Below, in pieces: positions 57,826-64,000 of a DNA stretch of 64,000 nucleotides. Source of the stretch: Bacteroidales bacterium UBA6431. GTDB lineage: Bacteria > Bacteroidota > Bacteroidia > Bacteroidales > UBA932. A program made the position numbers and the translations under genes. Every line of letters starts with the position of its first letter. Positions within the stretch are counted from its first letter, which is position 1. Below the pieces are notes generated by a model. The model did not search any database and had not been told where the DNA came from. It worked only from the letters and a program-made list of their open reading frames with translations. The stretch covers positions 1 through 64,000 of the forward strand of contig DJOT01000051.1 of the NCBI GenBank assembly GCA_002439095.1, given 5' to 3'.

Positions 57826-59391
57826 ATGTTTAAAGGACACCCTAAAGGACTTATAGCGGCCGCTCTCAGCAACATGGGAGAAAGATTCGGCTACTATATC
57901 ATGAATGCCGTTCTGCTTCTCTTCCTCTGCTCGAAGTTCGGGCTCAGCGATGCGACAGCCGGTGCCATCTATTCAGTATTCTATTGCGGCATCTACGTGC
58001 TCTCACTCGTGGGAGGCCTAATCGCCGACAGGACACAGAACTACAAACGCACGATCATGAGCGGTCTCGTCGTGATGGCCCTCGGATATGTGGCGCTCTC
58101 CTTCCCTATTCTCGCGACCAAAGAAAACCACACGGGCCTGCTCGTCTTCACCTGCTTCGCCCTCCTGATGATCGCCTTCGGCAACGGCCTCTTCAAGGGC
58201 AACCTCCAGGCCATCGTAGGACAGATGTACGACAACCTCGAAAACGAAGCCGCCAAGAAAGGACCGCAGGAACTTGCCATCGCCAAGAGCAAACGCGACT
58301 CCGGCTTCCAGATTTTCTATGTGTTCATCAACATCGGCGGTCTCCTGGCCCCGTTTGTGGCGCCTCTTCTTAGAAGCTGGTGGCTCAAGGTGCACAACAT
58401 GCTCTACAATGCACAGCTCCCGGCCCTCTGCCACAAATATCTCAATGACGGCACCGTGGATCCCAATCTCGCCGGGCTCATAGCCAAAGCCAACACCGGA
58501 GCCGCTGTGGACATGGCCGACCCGTCAGCAGTCAGCGCATTCTGCACCAGCTACCTTGACGTGTTCAACACCGGCATCCACTACTCATTCATAGCCTCTG
58601 TGGCGGCAATGATGATTTCACTCGTGATTTTCAGCCTCTGCCGCAAGAAATTCCCTAATCCTGCCAAGAAAGAAGCCGCCGCAGTGCAGGGATACACGGC
58701 TGAAGAAAAAGCATCTATGGCCAAGGAGATCAAGCAGAGGATGGCCGCCCTCTTCGCCGTTCTCGGCGTGGCTGTGTTCTTCTGGCTCTCGTTCCACCAG
58801 AACGGCCAGTCCCTATCCGTATTCGCACGTGACTTCATCCGCACCGAATCCATAGCCCCGGAGATCTGGCAGGCTGTCAATCCGTTCTTCGTGATTGTAC
58901 TGACCCCGATCATCATGGCCATCTTCTCTGCCCTGGCAGGCAAGGGCAAGGTCATCTCCACACCTCGCAAGATCGCCATCGGCATGGGCATCGCAGGCTG
59001 CGCCTACCTGTTCCTGACCATATTCTCAGCCTCCATGGGCTATCCTTCAGGGACCGAGTTCAGGGCACTTGACGATTCGACACGTTCCTCCATGCTTGCA
59101 GGGCCTTGGGTGCTGATTGTCACCTACTTCTTCCTCACCGTGGCAGAACTCTTCATTTCGCCGCTCGGACTCTCTTTCGTTTCCAAGGTAGCTCCGAAGA
59201 ACCTTCAGGGACTGTGCCAGGGACTTTGGCTCGGAGCCACAGCCCTCGGCAACCTGATGATCTGGATAGGGCCTGTCATGTACAACGCATGGCCGATCCA
59301 GTACTGCTGGCTCGTGTTCCTTGTCATCTGCGTCATCTCAATGGGAGTGATGCTCGGCATGGTGAAGTGGCTCGAAAAAGTTACAGGCTAG
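57826..59391 (+). CDS. POT-family proton-dependent oligopeptide transporter
   Basis: A 521-residue major facilitator protein of the PTR2/POT group, importing di- and tripeptides with protons. The N-terminal NMGERFGYYIMNAVLLLFL contains the ExxER-type motif, here GERF (about 18-21). GGLIADR follows (about 63-69), and FFLTVAELFISPLGLSFVSKVAPKN is the conserved segment in the second half. About 12-14 membrane helices are evident. Its extracellular loops between helices 6 and 7 are long. No linked regulatory gene is seen. The lipid A-type acyltransferase gene starts 1 bp after its stop. Confidence 0.93.
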   Translation: MFKGHPKGLIAAALSNMGERFGYYIMNAVLLLFLCSKFGLSDATAGAIYSVFYCGIYVLSLVGGLIADRTQNYKRTIMSGLVVMALGYVALSFPILATKENHTGLLVFTCFALLMIAFGNGLFKGNLQAIVGQMYDNLENEAAKKGPQELAIAKSKRDSGFQIFYVFINIGGLLAPFVAPLLRSWWLKVHNMLYNAQLPALCHKYLNDGTVDPNLAGLIAKANTGAAVDMADPSAVSAFCTSYLDVFNTGIHYSFIASVAAMMISLVIFSLCRKKFPNPAKKEAAAVQGYTAEEKASMAKEIKQRMAALFAVLGVAVFFWLSFHQNGQSLSVFARDFIRTESIAPEIWQAVNPFFVIVLTPIIMAIFSALAGKGKVISTPRKIAIGMGIAGCAYLFLTIFSASMGYPSGTEFRALDDSTRSSMLAGPWVLIVTYFFLTVAELFISPLGLSFVSKVAPKNLQGLCQGLWLGATALGNLMIWIGPVMYNAWPIQYCWLVFLVICVISMGVMLGMVKWLEKVTG

Positions 59392-59392
59392 C

Positions 59393-60304
59393 ATGGCAAG
59401 TTCCGGGAAAGCAGGCTGCGCCATACTCCGCTGTCTGACAAGACCATTGGCAATCCTCCCGCTCAGCTTCCACAGAAAATGTGGAAAGGTGATCGGGAAG
59501 ATTGCTTGCAATATGATCCGCTACCGCAGGGATGTGGTGATGATCAATCTCTCAAGAAGTTTCCCGGATAAAAAATATGACGAGCTGCAGGAGATCTGCC
59601 GGCGCACATACGCGCATTTCGGAAAACTCTTCGGAGAAGCAGTATGGTTCGGTGCCACCACTCCGGCAAAGCTTCGCAAGTCAGGAGTAGCGCACATAAC
59701 GAACCCCGAAGTCCTCAACGGATATTACGACGAGGGCCGCAGCGTCTTCGCCATGGGATCCCACAGCGGCAACTGGGAACTCTTCGGCGGTTACCGCTTC
59801 TACACGGATGAGCCGTTCAAATACCCGGAGAGAAACATGTGCGTAATCTACAAGAAGCTCTCAAGCCCTGTCTGGGAACTCTTCATGAAGAAGAACCGTC
59901 AGGCGGCGGTGGAGGACAAGGAACACTACGACGGCATGGTCGAGTCCTACAGCCTCATGCGTTATGTGATAAGGCATAAGAGTGAAAGGATGTTCTACAA
60001 CATAGTCGCCGACCAGTATCCGTATTCAGACTCATCCAAGGTCAAGGTCGCAGACTTCATGCATCAGGAGACATGGTCCATGGACGGTGCTCCCGCCCTC
60101 GCGCACAAGCTCGGGATGGCGGTGGTGTACTTGAGGATGCGCGAACTCGAAGACGGGAACTACGAGATGACGTTCGTCCCTATCTGCGATGACGGGCGTC
60201 AGATGGAGGAAAAAGAGATTCTGGACAGATACTACGCACTGCTTCAGGAAGATCTCCAGAAGCAGCCATGGAATTATCTCTGGACACACAAAAGATGGAA
60301 ATAA
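59393..60304 (+). CDS. Lipid A biosynthesis (KDO)2-lipid-type acyltransferase, LpxL/HtrB family
   Basis: A 303-residue inner-membrane acyltransferase that adds a secondary acyl chain to lipid A. The N-terminal region includes RRDVVMINLSRSFPDKK, typical of the family. The catalytic HxxxxE/D motif appears as GSHSGNWELFGG (about 122-133). VADQYPYSDSSKVKVADFMHQETWSMDG and NYLWTHKRWK, the usual C-terminal ending, are present. The downstream pepD gene is 24 bp away. Confidence 0.88.
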   Translation: MASSGKAGCAILRCLTRPLAILPLSFHRKCGKVIGKIACNMIRYRRDVVMINLSRSFPDKKYDELQEICRRTYAHFGKLFGEAVWFGATTPAKLRKSGVAHITNPEVLNGYYDEGRSVFAMGSHSGNWELFGGYRFYTDEPFKYPERNMCVIYKKLSSPVWELFMKKNRQAAVEDKEHYDGMVESYSLMRYVIRHKSERMFYNIVADQYPYSDSSKVKVADFMHQETWSMDGAPALAHKLGMAVVYLRMRELEDGNYEMTFVPICDDGRQMEEKEILDRYYALLQEDLQKQPWNYLWTHKRWK

Positions 60305-60328
60305 CAACCCTCAAAACCAAATAGAATT

Positions 60329-61783
60329 ATGACTATCAAGGATTTGAAACCAGCGGCAGTATGGGAAGCCTTCTATGGCCTCACCCGCTGCCCCCGCCCT
60401 TCAAAACACGAGGAAGTCGTGCGGGAGCACATCCTCAACTGGGCCAAGGAACATAAGATCGAGGCATTCGCCGATGAGACAGGCAACGTGATTCTCCGCG
60501 TTCCCGCCACACCGGGCTACGAGAACCGCAAGGGAGTCATCCTCCAGGGACACATGGACATGGTACCGCAGAAAACGGCTGACACAGTCCACGATTTCCT
60601 CAAAGACCCGATCGAGACCGTGGTCGACGGGGACTGGCTCAAGGCCAAGGGCACCACGCTCGGAGCAGACAACGGCATCGGAGTGGCTATGGGAATGGCC
60701 GTGGCTGAAGACAAGAGCCTCAAGCACGGACCGGTAGAAGTGCTCATCACATACGATGAGGAGACTGGAATGACCGGAGCCGATGCCCTCAAGAGCGGAG
60801 TTCTGAAGGGGGACATCCTCCTCAACCTTGACTCCGAAGACGAGAACGAGCTCTGCATAGGCTGCGCCGGCGGGCTTGATGCCATCGCGGACTTCAAGTA
60901 CAAGTCCCTCAAGACCCCTGCCGGATACGCCGGATACAAGCTCAATGTCAAGGGACTTTCAGGAGGGCACTCCGGGATGGACATCTCCCTATACAGGGCC
61001 AACGCCAACAAGGTGCTCGCCAATGCACTCATCCCGGTAATGGAGAAATACGGTGTCAAACTCACCAATATCAGCGGAGGAAGCCTGCGCAACGCCATCC
61101 CGTTCGAGGGCGAGGCTGAAATCGCAGTCCCTGCCGAAAAGGGAGCCGCTGTTGTAAGGGCCATCCGCAAGAATTTCGCGGAAGTGACTGCCCGATACAA
61201 GGAGAGCGACCCTTCAATGTGCTGCACAGTGGAGAAGAGCAAGGCTGCAGGCAACTACATTGAAGACGCCGTAGCGCTCAACGCTCTCAAGGCCATATCC
61301 GCCTGCCCTTCCAATGTGATAAGGATGAGCCAGAGCATGCCTGGCCTCACCGAGACATCCATCAACCTTGCCGTGGTAAGGTGCGGACGCGGCCATCTTA
61401 CTGTCGCTTCCCTGCTGAGAAGCGCCATCGATGAGTCAAAGGCGGAGCTGGCCGCAAGGGTGCGCTACATCTTCGAATTCGCCGGAGCCAAGGTCAAGTT
61501 CGTCGGCGGATACAGCGGCTGGACCCCTAAGCCTGACACCCCGATGATAGCGATGCTCAACGACATCCACACAAAGATGTTCGGCAAGCCGATGAATGTG
61601 CTCGCCACCCATGGAGGACTTGAGTGCGCCCTGCTCGGGGCCAAATATCCGCATTGGGAAATGGTGTCCATAGGGCCTACCATCATGTACCCTCATTCTC
61701 CGGACGAGAAGGTCAACATCCCTTCTGTCCAGAAGACATGGGAATTCCTCAAGGCCGTGCTCGAAGCCATCCCTGAAAAGTAA
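60329..61783 (+). CDS. pepD: Aminoacyl-histidine dipeptidase
   Basis: A 484-residue M20-family cytosolic dipeptidase (PepD/carnosinase-like). The zinc ligands lie in LQGHMDMVPQ (about 71-80), LGADNGIGVAM (about 111-121) and YDEETGMTGAD. GLSGGHSGMDI belongs to the lid/dimerisation domain, and the C-terminal ATHGGLECALLG supplies the last ligand. Linkage with the peptide transporter two genes upstream suggests a peptide-use cluster. Confidence 0.95.
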   Translation: MTIKDLKPAAVWEAFYGLTRCPRPSKHEEVVREHILNWAKEHKIEAFADETGNVILRVPATPGYENRKGVILQGHMDMVPQKTADTVHDFLKDPIETVVDGDWLKAKGTTLGADNGIGVAMGMAVAEDKSLKHGPVEVLITYDEETGMTGADALKSGVLKGDILLNLDSEDENELCIGCAGGLDAIADFKYKSLKTPAGYAGYKLNVKGLSGGHSGMDISLYRANANKVLANALIPVMEKYGVKLTNISGGSLRNAIPFEGEAEIAVPAEKGAAVVRAIRKNFAEVTARYKESDPSMCCTVEKSKAAGNYIEDAVALNALKAISACPSNVIRMSQSMPGLTETSINLAVVRCGRGHLTVASLLRSAIDESKAELAARVRYIFEFAGAKVKFVGGYSGWTPKPDTPMIAMLNDIHTKMFGKPMNVLATHGGLECALLGAKYPHWEMVSIGPTIMYPHSPDEKVNIPSVQKTWEFLKAVLEAIPEK

Positions 61784-61785
61784 GG

Positions 61786-62475
61786 ATGACTCCTGAACTC
61801 AAAGAACAACTCATAGACTGGGCCGAAAAATACAACGACCCAGTCTATTTTAACGAGGACCCCATCGCCTTTCCGCGCAAATTCGCCCGTAACGGCGCGA
61901 GTCTCAAAGACATAGAGATCGCCTCCGTCTTCGCCGCCCATTTCGCCTGGGGCAGAAGGTCTATGATAGTGAGGGACTGCTGCCGCCTGTTTGACCAGAT
62001 GGAGTGGAAACCTTTCGACTATGTGATGTCAGGCGACTGGAGGGACGATCCGGCCAGCATACACCGCACGGTCAAATGGTCGGACGTTGCCGCTATATGC
62101 CGCAGGCTCAAAGAGTTCTATTCATCTCATGACTCCCTTGAAATCTTGGATGCCAAGCAGATCCGCGAGACCGTCTACGGACAGAAGCCGGATCCGAAAG
62201 CACCCGACAAGAAAATCAACATGATGCGGCGCTGGCTGGTACGGAACGACGGGAAAGTGGATCTCGGAGTGTGGCAGCACACTTCACCGGCGGATCTTCT
62301 GATACCGCTCGACGTACATGTCTACGACCAGGCCCTCATGCTCGGACTGACCTCACGCCGCAGCAAAGATCTCACCACGGCGGAGCAGATCACCGATGCG
62401 TTCCGCGAGATATTCCCGTCAGACCCCGCAAAAGGGGATTTTGCACTTTTCGGATACGGAGTTGACCATGCCTAA
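61786..62475 (+). CDS. TIGR02757-family protein (DUF2400)
   Basis: A 229-residue conserved Bacteroidetes protein of unknown function. The start NDPVYFNEDPIAFPRKFARNG and MMRRWLVRNDGKVDLGVWQH, with LLIPLDVHVYDQALMLGLTSRR, are characteristic. The C-terminal third resembles helix-hairpin-helix DNA glycosylase-like folds. It starts 2 bp after pepD and overlaps the next gene by 8 bp. Confidence 0.88.
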   Translation: MTPELKEQLIDWAEKYNDPVYFNEDPIAFPRKFARNGASLKDIEIASVFAAHFAWGRRSMIVRDCCRLFDQMEWKPFDYVMSGDWRDDPASIHRTVKWSDVAAICRRLKEFYSSHDSLEILDAKQIRETVYGQKPDPKAPDKKINMMRRWLVRNDGKVDLGVWQHTSPADLLIPLDVHVYDQALMLGLTSRRSKDLTTAEQITDAFREIFPSDPAKGDFALFGYGVDHA

Positions 62476-63052
62476 ATTATACATACTCTCAGGATGCAAC
62501 GGCTCCGGAAAGACCACAGCATCCTACACCCTGCTTCCAGATCTTCTGGACTGCCGGGAGTTCGTCAATTCAGACGAGTTCGCCAAGAGCCTGTCGCCTT
62601 TCAACCCTTCGGCGGCATCCATCACGGCCAGCCGGTATATGCTGATGAAAATCAACTACCTGCTGGGACGGTATGAAGACTTCAGCATAGAGACCACCCT
62701 CGCCACACGCTCTCTGGTCAAAATCATCGAGGAAGCCCAGTCAGTGGGCTATGAGGTGACACTGCTGTATTTCTGGCTCAACTCTCCGGAACTCGCGATA
62801 AGCCGCGTGCGGGACAGGGTCGCTGCAGGCGGACACAATATCCCTGACAATGTAGTACGTCGCCGTTATGTGATGGGACTGCAATATTTTTTCGACACCT
62901 ACCGGCCCATCTGCGACAACTGGATACTTGCCGACAACTCAAAATCACCGTTCACGATTGTGGCCGAAGGGTCGAAACAGTACTCATACATAAAGGATAA
63001 CGAGAAATATCATCTTATCTGGAACATAATACATCCAAATGAAGAATATTGA
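62468..63052 (+). CDS. Zeta-toxin-like P-loop NTPase
   Basis: A 194-residue AAA/kinase-like protein. The Walker A motif is GCNGSGKTT (9-17). The sequence then has EFVNSDEFAKSL and SIETTLATRSLVKIIEEA, as in zeta-toxin and other UDP-N-acetylglucosamine-kinase-like proteins. Many chromosomal members lack an epsilon antitoxin and may be general nucleotide or sugar kinases. No antitoxin is visible here. The start at 62468 overlaps the TIGR02757 stop. The open frame extends upstream in another reading, but the P-loop position fixes this start. Confidence 0.8.
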   Translation: MPKLYILSGCNGSGKTTASYTLLPDLLDCREFVNSDEFAKSLSPFNPSAASITASRYMLMKINYLLGRYEDFSIETTLATRSLVKIIEEAQSVGYEVTLLYFWLNSPELAISRVRDRVAAGGHNIPDNVVRRRYVMGLQYFFDTYRPICDNWILADNSKSPFTIVAEGSKQYSYIKDNEKYHLIWNIIHPNEEY

Positions 63053-64000
63053 CAGATTCTCCCTCACGGAGACAGAACTGCGCGCACTGGTGGCGGAGGG
63101 AATGCGCTCCGGCGGAGACTGGTGTGACCTGTATTTCGAGGACACGGAATACGGCGACCTTCTGCTGCGCGACGGGGAGGTTTCCTCTGGAGGACACCAT
63201 ATAGATTACGGATGCGGTATCCGTGTCCTCAAAGGAGAGAAGACCGGCTACGCTTATGCTGAAAGCACAGACATGAAGTCCCTGATATCAGCTGCAGCCG
63301 CAGCCGGAGCCATCGCCACACAGGCATCGGCATCTACTGATTTCTCCACGCAAAGGCTCAACGCAAACATCTCTGAGATAGACAGATACCCGATGCTACT
63401 TGACTGGAGAGCCGCCGATACGGTGGAGATGGTCACCTTTCTGAAAAGGCTTGACAAGAGGATACGCAGCCTGGACAGCCGCGTGATAAAGGTGATCGCG
63501 GCACTTTCCTGGTCAGTAAGTGACATCCTCATGTACAACTCCCTCGGGGAGCTTACCTGCGACCGCAGGCCCCTGGGGAGCATCAGTGTGCAGACAATCT
63601 TCCAGCAAGCAGGCAGGACAGAAAACAGCAGCGTCTCCCGCAGTCTCAGAGAAGGTGTGGAAATGATAGGCGACGAAGTGCTTGAAGACCTCGCGCAGAG
63701 AGCGGTCAAAGGCATGGACGAGCGCTTCGAAGCCCGTCGGCCTAAAGGCGGACAGATGCCGGTCGTAATGGGGGCCGGTGCCTCAGGCATCCTGCTGCAC
63801 GAAGCCATGGGACATGCTTTCGAGGCGGACTTCAACCGCAAGGGCCAGTCGATATTCGCGGACAAGATGGGAAAACGGATCTGCCCGGCCGGGATCAATA
63901 TCCTTGATGACGGCACCCTGCATGCCAACAGGGGCGCCTGCAACTACGATGACGAGGGAATCCCCGGGCAGAAGACTTATATGGTGACTGACGGAGTCTT
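63039..64000 (+). CDS. tldD: TldD metallopeptidase, partial (continues past the window)
   Basis: The first 320 codons of a TldD-type peptidase, translated from the ATG at 63039, which overlaps the previous gene by 14 bp. The frame remains open to the end of the window. TldD with TldE degrades or matures modified peptides. The zinc motif HEAMGH is present (about residues 253-258, within LLHEAMGHAFEADF). The region upstream of it (VVMGAGASGI) is also typical. The C-terminal part and any tldE partner lie outside the window. Confidence 0.93.
   Translation, partial: MKNIDRFSLTETELRALVAEGMRSGGDWCDLYFEDTEYGDLLLRDGEVSSGGHHIDYGCGIRVLKGEKTGYAYAESTDMKSLISAAAAAGAIATQASASTDFSTQRLNANISEIDRYPMLLDWRAADTVEMVTFLKRLDKRIRSLDSRVIKVIAALSWSVSDILMYNSLGELTCDRRPLGSISVQTIFQQAGRTENSSVSRSLREGVEMIGDEVLEDLAQRAVKGMDERFEARRPKGGQMPVVMGAGASGILLHEAMGHAFEADFNRKGQSIFADKMGKRICPAGINILDDGTLHANRGACNYDDEGIPGQKTYMVTDGV

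Noticed and set aside
1..64000. CRISPR arrays, tRNA or rRNA genes, insertion sequences
   Set aside because: I saw no regularly spaced repeats, cloverleaf sequences, rRNA stretches or transposase genes with terminal repeats anywhere in the window.

Overview
The window looks like a chromosomal segment of a Bacteroidales bacterium, probably a gut polysaccharide degrader with GC-rich coding sequence for that order. The signs are a SusC/SusD outer-membrane pair, promoters of the Bacteroidetes type (TAnnTTTG at -7 with TTTG-like -33 boxes), no obvious Shine-Dalgarno sequences, many signal-peptide glycoside hydrolases, and the ribosomal cluster rpsF-rpsR-rplI. I cannot fix the genus. GC-rich Bacteroidales such as Alistipes or Cryptobacteroides-like lineages are possible.

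Layout. 0-1 kb: a ParDE toxin-antitoxin module with a recognisable operator. 1-9.5 kb (minus strand): one long operon ending in a terminator at 1017-1052, with genes for a GH28 enzyme, a PfkB-type sugar kinase, a LarA-like nickel-pincer epimerase/racemase, PdxB, 6-phosphogluconate dehydrogenase, tagaturonate epimerase (UxaE) and an SDR-type fructuronate reductase/mannonate oxidoreductase (UxuB-like). 9.6-16.9 kb (plus): a tightly coupled operon of nitroreductase, GH3-superfamily acyl-adenylate enzyme, HAD phosphatase, GH28 and GH106 alpha-L-rhamnosidase. 16.9-30.4 kb: CE12 acetylesterase, L-rhamnose mutarotase, SusC/SusD, a DUF6250-PL26-type exo-rhamnogalacturonan lyase and a GH2. 30.4-31.5 kb: a YefM/YoeB-like module whose toxin carries an extra C-terminal domain. 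31.5-44.2 kb: PL22 oligogalacturonate lyase, two GH28s, a GH2 beta-galactosidase, and an 1848-residue protein that joins PL11, GH106 and GH105 modules.

44.2-64 kb is mostly core functions: pyruvate:ferredoxin oxidoreductase, M16 protease, a LysR-type regulator fused to a degenerate amidohydrolase, an alpha/beta hydrolase, ferredoxin, DUF1573 protein, topoisomerase IV ParE, an acyltransferase, rpsF-rpsR-rplI, a peptide (POT) transporter, a lipid A-type acyltransferase, PepD, a TIGR02757 protein, a zeta-toxin-like P-loop protein and the start of tldD.

Together the first 44 kb forms a rhamnogalacturonan-I/pectin utilisation island. Glycans enter through SusCD. Periplasmic lyases, hydrolases and an esterase strip acetyl, galactosyl, rhamnosyl and galacturonosyl units. 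RhaM handles rhamnose anomers, and the uronate operon converts tagaturonate to fructuronate to mannonate. The same operon holds a LarA-like enzyme and 6-phosphogluconate dehydrogenase. This suggests (inference) a branch from mannonate through gluconate into the pentose phosphate pathway. The three most unusual items are the PL11-GH106-GH105 fusion, the LysR-pseudo-amidohydrolase and this uronate operon.
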